A stretch of 64,000 nucleotides of DNA from Alisma plantago-aquatica. Lineage: Eukaryota; Streptophyta; Magnoliopsida; Alismatales; Alismataceae. The translations under genes were made by a program, and so were the position numbers. A model generated the notes under the pieces. That model was given only the letters and a program-made list of their open reading frames with translations. It ran no database searches and was not told the origin of the DNA. Positions within the stretch are counted from its first letter, which is position 1, and each line of letters begins with the position of its first letter. The DNA lies in contig OY856409.1 of NCBI GenBank assembly GCA_963693085.1, positions 1,617,971,711 to 1,618,035,710 on the forward strand. Reading direction: 5' to 3'. Positions 27,639 to 40,690 of the stretch are shown here, piece by piece.

Positions 27639-29929
27639 ATGTTGATTTATAGAAATTAAAGAAATGACTAGATAAACTTTTAACTATACCTCATAAATAT
27701 ATTGGATATGTTCAAGCACACATAACTCGAAATTAACTTGTTTATTTATATGGTATGACAAGTAGTAAGTTGTACACTACACATGTATTGTTTGGTACAT
27801 ATTTCTTTAAGTCAATTTATAAATATGTATCTAAGCAAGTGTTGTAACATATCTTAATTGTAGTGTATTATCTAAGTCAGTTCAAACATGACCAAGAATT
27901 GAGTGTATCACCTAAGGGGTCATCATAGAACCTCGTGTTTGTGTGGGCCGGTAGAACATTCATGTGGGAATTTGAACTGTTATGTTATAGGTATGTCTAT
28001 GAATGAATTATTCTGTAATATATGAAGGAAGATGGATAGTCTTTACAAGGATTGGAGAATGGATTTTATTTTTATGGATAAGGACTTACATAAGGGTATG
28101 TTATCTAACATAATTCTAACAACCACTTGCAATATTCTCATCCACTTCTTGATATATTATTTTTCTCGGGTTTATGAACATATTCCCTACTGATTACTAA
28201 GTGCAATGCAATACATAATAAGTAGAATACCACTAAATTTAATGGCCACTATCCACATCAAGAAGTTGTACTGGGTAGTCAAAGCCATGCAATGTTTGTT
28301 GATATTTATTTTATTATATCAATTTTGACTTCAAAATAGATACTAAAATGGAAAAATGACCATCATAACAGTCCCCACACAAAACAATATGACTTTCAAA
28401 GTAATTACACCAACCATGCCAGTTTATCGCCAGAATAATTTATGATAAGGAACAATGATAATTTGGATTGATAAATCAACATTGACCTTGTAAGATAATT
28501 CAATCTACTACTACACAAGGTATCAAATTGGTAGCACAAGAATCAACTAGCATAACCTATAGGTTGAACACATATTCTATGTGCTTTCAAGAATCATGGC
28601 AATAGTCAATGGAATAGTCAAAGTTGTCCCACATGTGATATAAGGTGACCAAGTTCTAGAAAGGTTGGCCAATTTATTAAGGTAGGAAATTAAAAACTAA
28701 AGAGGGATACGATGGTATTTCTCCAAGAATTTCAATTCATTTTTAAAGGAAACTATGACCATCATCATTCCATTCTTATTATGTTCTCAATGCAAAGTTG
28801 GAGAGGCCAATATGAAATTGACATCTACAGTTTGTAAAAATTCTAGTATAGAGTGGTTCTTATCCAACATCAGGTTAGTTCTAACCTAATTCAATCAACC
28901 AAACCCTGCATTCATTTCTTCCCCTGTTCTTTTCTAGACATACCCCCATATGGAAAAAGAGTATTTTTGTTGAACAATAATATTATTAATTACTTAATAT
29001 TACTTAATCCTTCTTTAGTTAGAATAATATGTACTAACTTTCCTAATAGTATGAGTGCATATTCAATCACCCTGACATGAGTTGAATCTAAGGAACTTTT
29101 TATCATTTTAAACTATTTTCCCCTTAACTAGACTAATCAAGATATTGGTTGTCTAGGGTCTCGAAGTCTTTTTAATCCCCAAATGATTTTCACATTTAAG
29201 AGTTTGATTAAGGATATCATGTGGTGACTGGTTGACCAGCCTGCACAACATCTAAAATAAATTCATATTGATTGGTTGTACAAAAGTACCTCAAAATATG
29301 TAACTGCATGTATATTAACAAATTTGAGCATGTATTGGCAGTTTCTATGTTAAAAAAAAACTTTTTGAAAAGTTATTTTATAATATTTGTCATGAAACAA
29401 AAAAGGATAGTTAGTCATTTCAATTATAGGAATTGTAGAGACAAATTCTAAGCCTTGATCATGTTTAATTGAATCATTTAGTTTTTAAAAGAAAAGCTTG
29501 GATAGTGAAAGTTTATGAAGTGTTAAATATATATGGAAAATGTGAATATGATATAGATAATGCCTTGTTAGAATTGAAAATTCAAATCCTATAAGTTTAC
29601 GGATAACCAAAAGAATTAGTGAAGCAAAGTTGCAACATGAAGCAATTAGTAGTAGAGTAGAAAATTTCCTCTTTGTATACCATATTATTCTATGGAAAAC
29701 CCTTAGTATGAATAGTTTTCTATCTTTAGAATTATTCCAATCAGTTGTTAGGATTACTGAATCATTTGATTATGATAAAAAATTGTTTGAGCTCCATTTA
29801 AGTAATTGAATTATGTTTTTTTTATCTTTTTCCGTACAATGGACCGCCATACTAATAGAATAATTGGATTGTTATATATGATGTGATTGTAGATGGATAC
29901 TCATAGAGTTAAAGATAATAAGAAGACCA
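27639..29929. other. AT-rich non-coding DNA
   Basis: No long open frame, recognisable domain, LTR end or strong repeat. It may be an extension of the inverted-repeat arm to its right, but I could not align it convincingly. Confidence 0.6.
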
Positions 29930-31550
29930 TATTGAACTCATTCATTTATCTATTATCTCATCTCTCTATTGAACAACTCTTACATAACTTAGCTTATGCT
30001 GGAAATAAAGAATCAACCAGATAATGTTCTTTGTGAAGTCGGATATAGACTAGTCAATAATGATTAGTTAGTGAGTCTATGTCTAACATAGGTCATTGAT
30101 AATAAAGTTATTTTCTAAAAAGTTGTAGTTATCATCTGAGGTAGACAATTAGAAATGATTTATTTCTACGCATGAACTTTATATCAGATTGAGATTTTAC
30201 AACATATTATTATGGGTTGGGTGCATCTTGTTGTGTCAATCTTAGTTTCTATTAGTTTTGACTGGTCTAATGTTGTAGAAGCAGTGACCAAGTTATCATT
30301 TATGTACTCATAAAACATACATTTCAAATCTTATGACATTGATGACTATCGAGTGAACAACGCATGAGTCTGAGACCTATATTTTATAAACAAATTAAAG
30401 ATTTTAATACATGTACATATAATATTAGCCTATAGGACACTAGTAAGTATATAACTTTTGGTATATGAATTTATATAACCATCTTCACAAATTCTTAGCT
30501 AAGTATCCGAATATAGATATTTTAAAACCTAAGTCATTCTGGAATGCCCCAAATGACATTTACAAACCACATGATCAACCAGGTGACTAGGATTATCACA
30601 TGAAACAATAGGAGACCTTTATTATAATAGTAGAGGGTGCTTATTGAATATCTTATCACCTAGAGTTTCATTACTTATCCTATCTTAGCTTACTAGGATA
30701 CTATTTCCCTATACAAAATAATCATTCTTCACTCTGCATGACAAATCTAGGAGTGTCTTGAGGATGGTAAATCCATTGTAGTCATTCATTTGCTACTTTA
30801 AGGGACATAGATCTCATATGCAACTTGACAAACCCAAAACGATACATGCTCCACTTTATTATAAACACATCTCTAGTATTTGAAGGATTGTATAGAAAAA
30901 TAAATATATAAAAGGAAAATAGAGATCATCAAAAAAGCCTAACCATAGTATAAGGATGTCAAGGCATAGTAGTACTAGATAAACTTTAATAGTAACATGT
31001 TTTTACCATACCTACAAAGTAAAATTGTAGGATCATGGTTTTATTATGGAACATATTAACAAACCTTTTCTCTTGTTGGATACATCCATTTAAGAAACAA
31101 GCCCCTAGTTACAGTTAAAACATATGTCTAAACTCCATGTCCTAGATTAATCAAATAATTTAATTAATCAGTAGAAATCAAACGGGAATGATATAAAAAA
31201 GGCATGAATAACGTAAGTATGGTAATGGAAAAAATACTTGAAAATATTATTCTAGCGCATTGTAGTATGTATTACATGGATCACTATTATATATGCATGA
31301 ATTTATAATGTCTTGGTATTATGATAGCATTATACAATTACAACAAATAAATCAGTCATAGTTCAAAAATCACATCTTATCAGTAATATTTGATGAAAGA
31401 GATGAATATTTCAAATATCATATTGGTAAATTAATTTAAGTTAATGTAAATTTCACATATACAAATATATACTTTTAAATGTATAAGCATGGTTATATAA
31501 GAATAACATAACATATATGCTTTTAATCATGCATAACAAAATAATATGAA
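29930..31550 (+). repeat. inverted-repeat arm, left
   Basis: The reverse complement of 41110-42650 aligns along this stretch with moderate identity. Shared landmarks in order include AAGAATCAACCA, TTATTATGGGTTG, TCATTTATGTACT, CCTATACTAA-like, TCCATTG(T/C)AGTCATTC and TTGTAGGATCATGGTTTT. It is non-coding and its class is unknown. It abuts the truncated left end of gypsy element A. Confidence 0.8.
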
Positions 31551-31558
31551 TTAGGAAA

Positions 31559-32190
31559 TATCACGATATAATACGATATGCCTATCACCTGATAGGAAAT
31601 ATCACCAGCCTTCCACCTGATATGGGTATAACACGATATGCCTATCACGTAGTTTTATCGCTCGTGTCGCGCATAGTATCGACTAACGTGTATCGCACAG
31701 TCGAATTTGTATTGCGTGACACACCATATCGGATGGCAACTTGTATCGTGTGGTCGAACTTACATCGGGCGATACACCGTATCACATGGCACCAGTGTCA
31801 GGTTTCCCTTAGCTTTGATTATATCGGGCGACACGACCGTGTCGGGTAGTCAGTTTCGGATTGGCGATATGTGTCTAGTTTTGCCACGTGATATGTAACC
31901 CATTTGAATCGTATCGACTTCCGAATCTCCACCAGGTGACACGAGTATCCCACAACACCCATATTGGGCATCCATATCGGGCATCTGTATCGGGTAAGCA
32001 TCGTTTGTTAACGCTTCATGATATCAACCAGCGATATTGACCAGATCGTATCGGGAAGTACGACGTGTTTACCCCCACCTGATATCGACTTGCTTATGTC
32101 AGGATTCTGTTAGTTTTGACCGATTATTAGTTTTTCAAAACCCCATCCATCTGATATCGACCGACATAATTTTCTCAATTTTCCGCCCAC
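31559..32190. repeat. element A internal array of TATCGGGC-type motifs
   Basis: Dense, irregular repeats of CGATATGGGCAT, TATCGGGCGACAC, GTATCGGGT and relatives, many in inverted orientation. The same motif family fills part of the LTR (about 37540-38400). Short open frames here are by-products of the repeat. Confidence 0.8.
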
Positions 32191-32256
32191 TATCAGGTGA
32201 AATGAATCAATCAAAATCTTATTGTTTACCCCACTTTTTGTTTAAACATTACAGAC

Positions 32257-34605
32257 ATGGATCGCACCAAGCAGACGGTGGTCCAGGTCAATGAGCACGG
32301 TCGGAGAATCAACCCCGAGGCCACAACTGGAGCCACCACAGCTAGGCAGAAGCGCCCGAACCCCGATGCAGCAGGGCCATATGAGGCCAAGAAGCGGCCA
32401 AAGAGAGAAGCCACGACAGCCCCAGCAACAGCGGCAGAATCCCTGGCCCACTCCCCAGGCCGGTTCGTGCCCCGGGATGCAGAGCATCAGCAACGATACA
32501 CCGTGCTGGCAGCCAAGATCTATCGGCCAACCCAGTTCTGCCACTAGCTCGACATCTTCAGTAGGCTCGACAACGTCTTAGGAGCCGTCGAGTTGAAAAA
32601 CATATGCATAAGCTTCTCTGGGTCTTACACTGAACTCACCAAGGAGTTCATGTCCTCACTCCATCGGGTGCAGAACAAGCCAAACGAAGTCAAAAGATTT
32701 GGCAAAATAGATAGGCTGCAGGGATGGCTATACAACGTTGAGCACGACATGTCTGGGAAGCTACTCAATGAAATCTTCTCCTCCACCAAAGTTGAGAAAG
32801 AGATGCTGAACAATGGTGCCAGGATTAGCGAAGGTGATAGTTTAAACCCAGTTGACCTCTGGAAGAAGCTGACTAGTGAATCATCATACAAGCCGGGGAG
32901 CAAGGTGGCAACTATCCACTGTTGCTTCCGAAGGATCATCCACAAAATAGTGGCATGCCTACTGTTCAGCAAATATGAAATGAGCAACCTCTACACTGAA
33001 GAACTCCATCTCATGTGGTACATGATGGGTGGCAAGGTGGTCAATGTGGGGCACTTTCTGCTGAGCCGGCTCCACCCAATAAAAGATACCACCAAGGAGT
33101 ACTACATGGGCGTCATTGTCAATTTGATCGCGATAGGGTTGGGATACCCAATGGAGTCGCACAACCTGTCAAGAATGCAAGGCGATGACAGGATTGATCT
33201 AAAGTTCTTGCAACGAGCCAACATAATCAAGAAGGAGGGTTGCCGCTACTTCTACAAATTCACAAGAACTTCCACTCTACTACCCCTCCCGCTCTGCACC
33301 AACTACAATGCAGAGAAGTTGGTGTTCACACCAGTGGAGGTCAAAGCCCTACCCAATCAAATAGTCGAGGCTGCTTGCACTGCCAGCATAACCTTCCAAC
33401 AAGCAGCAGCAACCACAAGGGCCGAGCCACCCACCGCCCCCGCACAACCGGCGCTAGCTGCTGATAAAGCTATGATCGCTACTCCTATACCAGCCGCGGC
33501 CACCACAATGATGATCACCGTAGTTGTATAAGAAGTAATGATGATCGTAGAGGTTGTTGACACAACTAGGGCTGACACAACAATAATATCCCCAGAGGAA
33601 GCTGCCGCATAAGAGACGGTCGCAGCTCTTGAAGCTTCTACTACGCCTTCGATGGTGGAAGTTGTGGCACAGCTGGACGCAAGTAGTGATGCATTCGTTG
33701 AGCTCCTTGAGATGGAGCTCAGGGTTGCGTATCCCACACCGACACCACCACCAACATCACTTGTGGTTGCTACAGAGGAGTTCACTGATAATCAAATGGT
33801 GGAACAACAATCGCTTTCCCCACGCCCTTCTCCACCACTATAAACAGACGAGGAAGAGGCAGCCACGAAGGTGCCAATGCCCCACCCTGAAGCAACGCCC
33901 TCCCAGATAATTCAGATGAATTCAGACCCGCTTGAAGACGTGCACTCTTCGGGCTGAACTTCCAGTGCGAGTGACATCTCGAGGACAAGAGGCAGGACAG
34001 CTGTAGTCCCCCCATCATTGGGACAAATCCTCGGTCAAGAGTTTGACCACTTGTGGGAGGTAACAAGAAACCACTCTATTACTTTTGCTTCCCTAACCCG
34101 CAAGTTCACTATTTTCTAGGAGAGGAGGCTTAGCGAGTAGGAGCAGAAGCTGCTAACTCTAGTTGGCCTTCCTGGCCAACTAGAGGCATTGAACAACATG
34201 TTGTAGCTGGCGCTCCAATGCCTCGACGCCATTGAAGAGAGGCTAAACCGGAGGGATGGCCACCCCCACTCGAGACAGCCAAGGAGGTCCCCATCGCCTC
34301 CTGGCTCGGGCTCTCAGCCATCGTCATCAGCGTCCTCTTCAGGAACATCATCTTCTCCCTCCTCCAGTGGGCCCTCCATAATGCCCAAGGGAGAAAAGAA
34401 GAACAAGACCACTGACGGGGCTCCAGTAGGACATGAGAGTGCCCACGGTGTCAACGAGGAATCTCCCTCTCCCTCCCTAGATGACGCTGAAGATGTAGAT
34501 ATATCAATCGGCGTAGAGGATGACTCTGCTGACAAATTAAAGGGAGAAGGGGAGTACATCTGCCATGCCAACGACAAACACCCCCTAGAGGAAAGAGCTC
34601 GATGA
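32257..34605 (+). pseudogene. element A ORF2: plant-transposon-protein-like domain, low-complexity tail
   Basis: One frame runs from the Met at 32257 to TGA at 34603-34605 with stops at 32545, 33529, 33610, 33841 and a few later ones. Domains: a basic N-terminus (KKRPKRE, a possible nuclear localisation signal), then about 230 residues (32480-33350) resembling the putative plant transposon protein domain found downstream of Athila-type pol, then Ala/Pro/Thr-rich, Ser-rich and acidic stretches. The block RIIHKIVACLLF with MWYMMGGKVVNVGHFL matches LHKILTGALFP with LWSILKGQSVNI in element B. The biochemical function of this domain is unknown; it should not be called an envelope protein from this sequence. 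The TGA overlaps an ATG that opens the next frame. Confidence 0.7.
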
Positions 34606-36325
34606 CAGACATGTTTTCTACGCCGTCGGAGATCCCCTCCTTCGAGATGGTGGACTTCGACCGAAGATCCATCAGGTACCTAATGATCAGAGACTAGAAA
34701 CTGCTGAACAAGGTCCTGAGGTCACACGAAGATGAAGAGGATGTCGTCTGGAGCGATGGTTATTTCTCCATATGATGGGGAGCGTTGAGGAGCATGTTCC
34801 GCTCACCATCCGTCATCGGGAAGATCCTCTTCTACATCCTAGAGGGTGCAATGATAGAGAACATAGGCACCAGGATAGGCAGGAAGCCAATCTACACCGC
34901 CACCCTAGCCTTGGTAAGAAGACTGATGAGAGGGGCGTTCGATGCTATCCAGGTGGCCAACATGCTCCAACACATTAAAGAACACAACCCAAATAGTGTG
35001 TTCCCCCCTAAAAGCACTGAGGAAACTGGTTCATGTGCATGGCAGATCTCTGAAGACATGATGTCCAACTCCTCAACTGCTACAACGAGGAGGTCTCATG
35101 CTCAAGACACACATTCGTGCGTCCTGAAGACAAGAACCTCAAACTTCTCCCACTACATCTTCTCCGTGCAATCAAACGAGGAGTCCAGCGTCACAACGAC
35201 ATTTGGAACTTCTTCACTCTCGGAAACTTCCCCGTTCAAGAAGAAGTGGGAAGCAGAAACATCGCCTTCATAGTCCTTCACGCCATGGAGATGCTCCACA
35301 TCTTTGGATACATAAGGAAAATCCAAAGCCAAAACATCTATCAGCTAAGGAGCACCTACGCGCTACTGCTCATTAAGGACATATGTTATTTTCGAGACGT
35401 AGGCGTCCCAGAGAAGTTGTTGGAAAGTGATCAAGCAGATGAATCTTCCTTAACCAAAAACCTTCTAGGAAAAGAGGCCGAGATGGCCACAGATGTATAC
35501 GGGGTAGGCAAGCAGATGTACATTATGTGAGAAGTATTCTCGAATGAAGACCCCGCTTCGCCTAATGTGTCAGAAGAAATGATCAGCAACTTTGACCGTT
35601 CCACATGTTCTACACTGACCCAGGAATAGGTCAAAGAAATTTTCATGAATCTAGCTGATTCTACACCTGCAGACATCATATATGAGGCAGAAAATGTCAT
35701 AGTCCCAGTTGATGACCTTCGGGACTTAGTAAAGGCAGGAGGATGTTTAGCGCTGTCAGTAGAAGCAGCCTACATCCATGTTCTATAGAAGAAGTTTGAG
35801 CATGTTTACATCGCCCATCCGATGGTGTTCAATAATATCTACATAGCTAATGAATCATAAGCAAAGCAAAAGTTTATAGCAAAGATACAAAGCGACATGC
35901 CACGTATCATCTTCTTTCCAGTGTTGCACAACAATCATTGGACGCCCCTGACAGTGTATACTCGCCAACGAGCAACAATCTTCTACAACAGCTCTAACAG
36001 CAACAATGATCATCCGGTGCAGTGTACATCAACCGTGTTGACACCCCTCGAACGCTTAGCAAGAAAATACTATATTGAGGTGACAACATTGATCCAATCA
36101 TTTCTGGAGACAACAGAGAGTAAATGGCACAAACTTCAATTCTGCCACAGCAGTCCACAACAAATTCCACAATCAAATGACTGTGACATCTACATGTTGG
36201 AATGGATTGCTAGCTCGGTGACACTACAACAAACGCCTGACAAGCTCCACCACATCGACTACCATAGCAAACATGGAGAATATGTGTGGGAGATTATATC
36301 TGATGGAGGCGCACTCACCAGCTAA
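34602..36325 (+). pseudogene. element A ORF3: unknown N-terminal region plus C48 (Ulp1)-like protease domain
   Basis: Starts at the ATG overlapping the ORF2 stop (ATGA at 34602-34605). It reads in one frame to about 35000 and in another from about 35040 to 36325, with stops near 34695, 34773, 35528, 35627, 35786 and 35858. The first half is helical-looking and unrecognised. The C-terminal part resembles Ulp1/SUMO-protease (C48) folds: FFPVLHNNHW with His at 35936-35938, YNSSNS with Asn at 35987-35989 where Asp is usual, Gln pair PQQ near 36160, and NDCD with Cys at 36182-36184. Element B has two related domains. By family it would be a cysteine peptidase acting on ubiquitin-like or self substrates; activity with Asn is unproven. 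Confidence 0.65.
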
Positions 36326-37298
36326 ACCCTCACTGACTTATCACTACCCTACCTTATCTATCTCACAACTCTGGTACAGAGTGTGGGGTAAGTTTGATGG
36401 GGGTACTATATATCAATAAGGGAGGTACTAAAGATTCTCCCCTTTTGCCTTTCTTCTTTTCCTTAAACATACCCTGTGTCCATACATATACACATGCTTA
36501 ATACAAAATAGTGAATACACAACTCCTTGCCTCTCTACAATTGTACAAAGATGCTCTATAGTAAATATCAGATACAACTTCTTCCAGACTATACTCTTTG
36601 TGTCTAAGGTGGTGCATTTTTCTGTTATTTTCTTTTCGAAAATGCAATCTCAAACGAAAAAGGCTACAACCTTTCTATGCCAATTTTGAAAAATAATCTT
36701 ATAACAACTAAGAGATGTGCATGTGAAGGAAAAAGCTGTCTAAACAACAAACTCATCCTTTCCCAAAATCCAAAAAGAGAGAAAAGCCTTATGAGAGCGA
36801 ATAAAAGAATGAGAGTTGTGCCGGAAAAAAAAATGAAAAACACACTTGTCTCTCCAAAAGTACCAATCTTTACGCATGGTAGATCTGGGGCAGTGGTACG
36901 TAGAATGTGAAATCACTGCTCTAAAGGCAACTGGCTTGGACTGCAGGGACCACTTGCCTGTTAACAGACCCGTACCTGGATGGACCAATGGAAAACAAGA
37001 AAAAACCCAAAAAGCCTTAAGCCTACCCAAAAACCCAACTCCTTACTCCCAAGCTGTTTAATGTGAAAGCTAACTTTGAAATCATGCACTTAAGTCTCGC
37101 CGAAGCTGAAAAGATATTTTTTGCTTAAAATAAGGCAGGGAAAAATAAAGCACGTTGCTCGTGGACAGATGTAATTTTCCTAAAGACATCTCAGAACTCA
37201 TGTAAACCCCTTGTCTGAGGACTATGTCTGGTATGAAGGGTATTGTAAATAAAGTGTTAAGATAAGTACGATTGATTGAGGACAATCAAAATGCTATG
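36326..37298 (+). other. element A non-coding region between ORF3 and LTR
   Basis: No long conserved frame. It starts with a purine-rich site (GATGGGGG at 36396-36403) that follows CTGGTACAGAGTGTGG, the counterpart of CTGAGGACAGAGTGAGTG in element B. The rest is unremarkable. Confidence 0.6.
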
Positions 37299-37308
37299 TT
37301 TGGGGGAT
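37299..37308 (+). other. polypurine tract of element A
   Basis: GTTTGGGGGAT directly precedes the LTR start TGATAACACCC. The context GATTGAGGACA ~30 nt upstream is shared with the tract of element B. Confidence 0.75.
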
Positions 37309-37539
37309 TGATAACACCCATTTTATGGCCATTTATAGCCTTGATTTCATTGTCAAAACTTCCCTCTAAACTGTTTTTCCTCTTAATTTTATCTTGTTAT
37401 TGCACAAAAATAACCTGCACTATGCCCCTGACTCTGTTCCCATCGTTTGTACATATTTTCCCTATTTTTCCACCTAAAGTCCGCAAAAGGCCCGTCCTGA
37501 CCCATCTACAACGCACACCTGCAACGACCCTTCTACTGG

Positions 37540-38400
37540 TCACTCGACACGCACATTTATCCGTCGTGATCATTGCCTGATATGGCAGCAACCTGACACG
37601 GTCGTATTGCGCGAGGAGGCCCTCGACAGGCAGTATGCTACCTACCCAATAGAGAGATTTTCCTGTCATGACTAGTTAGCCTGACATGGGTGTGTCACGC
37701 GATACAAGTCACTAATCGGAAGTGGCTGCCTGCCAAGGCCACCCGATACGCTCGTAACCTGACACGTGATGACCTACTGTGCTGGGCAACACGCATGTGT
37801 CATTCATGGTGACACACATGTGTCGATCATCCCCGAGGCCACGTAAACGGAGTTGATGAAGGACACGTGGCCCTACAAGAACCGCAACCTCTACCAGTTG
37901 CTGCCTATAAATAGTAGGTACATGACTTCGATGGGACAGTTCGGAACCTCACAAAAGCTAACTTTGGAAAGCATATGGAGCTAGTTCGTCGGATCCCAAG
38001 GTGTACCGGGAAACACTAGGTGAGTTCACCCCTAACCCGAGAGGGATGGGAGTGGTTCATTTAGAACCTGCCCCGGTAGCCGCATCAACCTGATACAACC
38101 AAGAACGCCTCCCAGTGTGCCAGGTTCCTAGATGGGCTTCAACCTAAGACGTCTCGCCCCCTACACCCGATACAAGGAACCTGAGAACCTAAGTCATCTC
38201 CAATCTGACATGATACCGAACCCGATACAGACCAATCGTTAGGGTGTGTCGCCCGGCAGGGTTGCTGCCTGATATGACCGTATTGGGTAGAAAGCCCTGA
38301 CCGATACGCCAGACCATCACCGTATGTCGTCTGATACGGCGGCTGCCCGATACGGGCATATCGGGCAGAGCTCCCGCCCGATATCGGGTTAGCGATGACT
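37540..38400. repeat. element A LTR array of CGATACGG / TATCGGGC motifs
   Basis: Repeated, partly palindromic pieces such as CCTGACACGGTCGTATTG, CGATACGGGCATATCGGGC and GCCCGATATCGGG lie on both sides of the TATA box. The motif family matches the internal array at 31559-32190. Confidence 0.75.
37905..37914 (+). promoter_or_regulatory. TATA box of element A LTR
   Basis: CTATAAATAG, identical to the LTR box of element B, about 600 bp into the LTR and preceded by a repeat array. Confidence 0.7.
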
Positions 38401-39711
38401 TGGGGGTCTACTGCTGTATGTTGACCTCCCACATCAAGGAGGCTGATACCTATCTTCCCTTTTCAACTTTTACTTTCATTTATTACACATTGTAACTGAA
38501 CCCTTTTTACACAATGTCTATTCTTATAGAATCTGTGCAATTTAATACCTATTTTTCTGTGTTGGTTCCCTTTTGTTGGATGATTTCTTATATAGCATAT
38601 GAGCTCTAGCTTGTATGTTTGGATCATGTTTTGACTAGCTATCAAATCATGTTTCCCGTTTCAACTCCTTCGAGAGAAGGATGTTGTAACTCTAGAGCTT
38701 GGTCCGATCCGGGAGTACGAAAGTACCCAGGGTTGGGGCTGCTTCGGGTTGCCTTCCCACTCCAACCTATGTCCATTACCTTTGAGAGAGGGTGTTGGCA
38801 TTTAGTTGGAGGTACCCTCTTTGAGAGAAGAGAGTGCTAGATGTTTTCCGCTCCCGCTTGTTATTCCTAAGTTTTCTTCCTCTGTGCTTTGCCTTAACAA
38901 TAGTTTTAACGCCTTAGAAGTTGTGGCGCTAAACTCCTAAAAACTGCTAAAACCCTACAACCATAATCTTTCTTGTAACTCCAGTTGGAGATAGTCTTTT
39001 TGTTTATTTTTCTTTACGATGTTTCCTTGTTACAGCATATCTATCCTTTCTTGTCTGAATATACATATTCATATAAAAATTATCCCCATGCACTTACTTT
39101 AACGCTTCACTTGTATGTTTAGCTATCATCTTGTGATGTTTGATTGTCGATATCTTGAGAGAGTAATATCTCTTTTATCCCATGACATGGAGAAGCATGA
39201 ATGCACGAAAGTGTTGGACTGCTAATGCTTTAAACCATATGTTTTGCTGTGAGACTTTTGAGTTGTCATCTCGGGAGAGAGACTTCTTTTAAGTCTAGTT
39301 CTTTCCTCATCTCGAGAGAGAGTGGAATAGGCATTTTTATGGTTTCTTGTAATTTTGATATGAGTATGTAGGAGAGAGATAGTATGCTTGTTGGAGGGAC
39401 ATTTTGGTTAGGTGAACCCCGATCCGAGTTTTCCCATATGCTTGTTATAGTTTGTTTTCTTTTACTTCTTTGGTTTTATTGTTCTTGTTTTCAAGTTTCC
39501 ATTCCTTGGGGAACACCTTTTAATCCTCTTTTATACCAGAGTATAGAGTGTTGATTCCGCGTTCTTAGCACTACCAACCTTGTCCCTGTGTTCGACCCCG
39601 ATCGCTACATCAGACCCCGTTATCGTTGCGGGGTCATGAGAGTCAGGTTATTTCTTTAAAAGTCAGACTACTTTAATCTGCACCTTTTGGACGCATGATT
39701 TAGGAAGGTCA

Positions 39712-40690
39712 GAGAGGGAAAATACTTCAATACATGTTAATCATTCAAGCAAGTAAGCATTAATCACCATGTACTTAAACATTAGGGTTAGGGTTTCCAA
39801 ATAACAACTAACATTAAACCCCAAATCATCATGATCTCCAACATTCTTGTAACTTATAGGTGAAGGTCACCAACACCAAAGTCGACCACCAAAGGACTAC
39901 TAAAACACATGGTATAATTATGGAGATCATAGGATCATGATCACTAAAAAACATGAGATTATAACTATAGAAGATCTTGGGACTATACATGTTGAACTCA
40001 AGGGTCATGCCCCTCTTCATCAACCATTGAGAGGGTCCAACATCAATGACCGAAACATGCACATGCAACAAGGGTCATAAAAACCAAGGTAGATCAACGA
40101 CCTCACTTGGTCAAAAGGACCATCGGTTGAGGAGAAACATAGGCCACAAGGCTCAACGGTCAAAGAGAAACAAGGAGGATCATTGATTACATAGAAAACA
40201 TCCTAGGGTTACTTGGCTCTTCGATTGACAAGGATACTAGGTGCAATGAAAACCTTATCGACCAAAGGCACCAAGGTTGAAGACACAACAAGGTGGGTCG
40301 CAAAAAACCAACTCAAATAGTCAACACTCAAGCAAGGTCAACCATCTACAAAAGGCACCAAAGCAAACCCTAAACATCCACTCAAGATTCCACCTCAACA
40401 TACAAGGTACAACAAGTCTCCCCCAAGAATCATTCTCTCTCTCCTGATGCTAAAACATAGAAGGAACATCTAAGATGTGACAAATTGCAAGATAAACCCT
40501 CAACTTAGGTAAATTGCAACATGGTCCAAAACAAGCACAAATAAAGCATAACTATCTCAAACATCATCCAAACTAAAAGCATAAGCACGTCACATGTTAC
40601 TAAAGCACATCACATCATTAGATTAAGGTTTTAAGTATCTTATTATGCAAAGAAATCGAGATCAAACATAAAGCCAAGTCAGGGTATTAC
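39712..40690. repeat. dispersed repeat R, copy 1
   Basis: From GAAAATACTTCAATACATG onward it matches 45112-45724 (clearest over the first ~320 bp, with shared AACATTAGG(G/A)TTAGGGTTTCC and GACCACCAAAGGACTACT). It ends near CAGGGTATTACAAC at about 40690, which resembles the GGGTATTACA end of some gypsy LTRs. No coding capacity. It may be a decayed LTR. Confidence 0.6.

Larger units (their letters stand above)
31556..39711 (+). mobile_element. Athila-like gypsy element A, 5'-truncated
   Basis: What remains runs from a repeat array (31559-32190) through two decayed accessory ORFs and a non-coding stretch to a purine tract (about 37299-37308) and a 3' LTR (37309-39711). The order and the protein similarities match the 3' half of element B, but nucleotide similarity is low and the repeat motif differs, so this is a separate family of the same kind. 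Gag, pol and the 5' LTR are absent; the left end abuts an inverted-repeat arm. Confidence 0.8.
37309..39711 (+). repeat. element A 3' LTR (about 2.4 kb)
   Basis: Starts TGATAACACCCATTTTATGG after the purine tract, comparable to TGATAACCTCCCATTTTG in element B. The end is inferred at GGTCA (39711), because the following bases start a repeat shared with 45112; an earlier end at CTACATCA (39612) is possible. It contains a repeat array, a TATA box and a long R/U5. Only one LTR is in the window, so no age estimate is possible. Confidence 0.7.

Noticed and set aside
31622..31898. Overlapping 63-75 codon frames at the start of element A
   Set aside because: They read through the TATCGGGC repeat array.
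31559..32190. Possible CRISPR-like or satellite array
   Set aside because: Repeats are irregular in length and orientation, with no constant spacer size, and the context is a plant retroelement.
39780..39800. Telomere-like TTAGGGTTAGGG
   Set aside because: Only two repeats inside a dispersed repeat; not a telomeric array.
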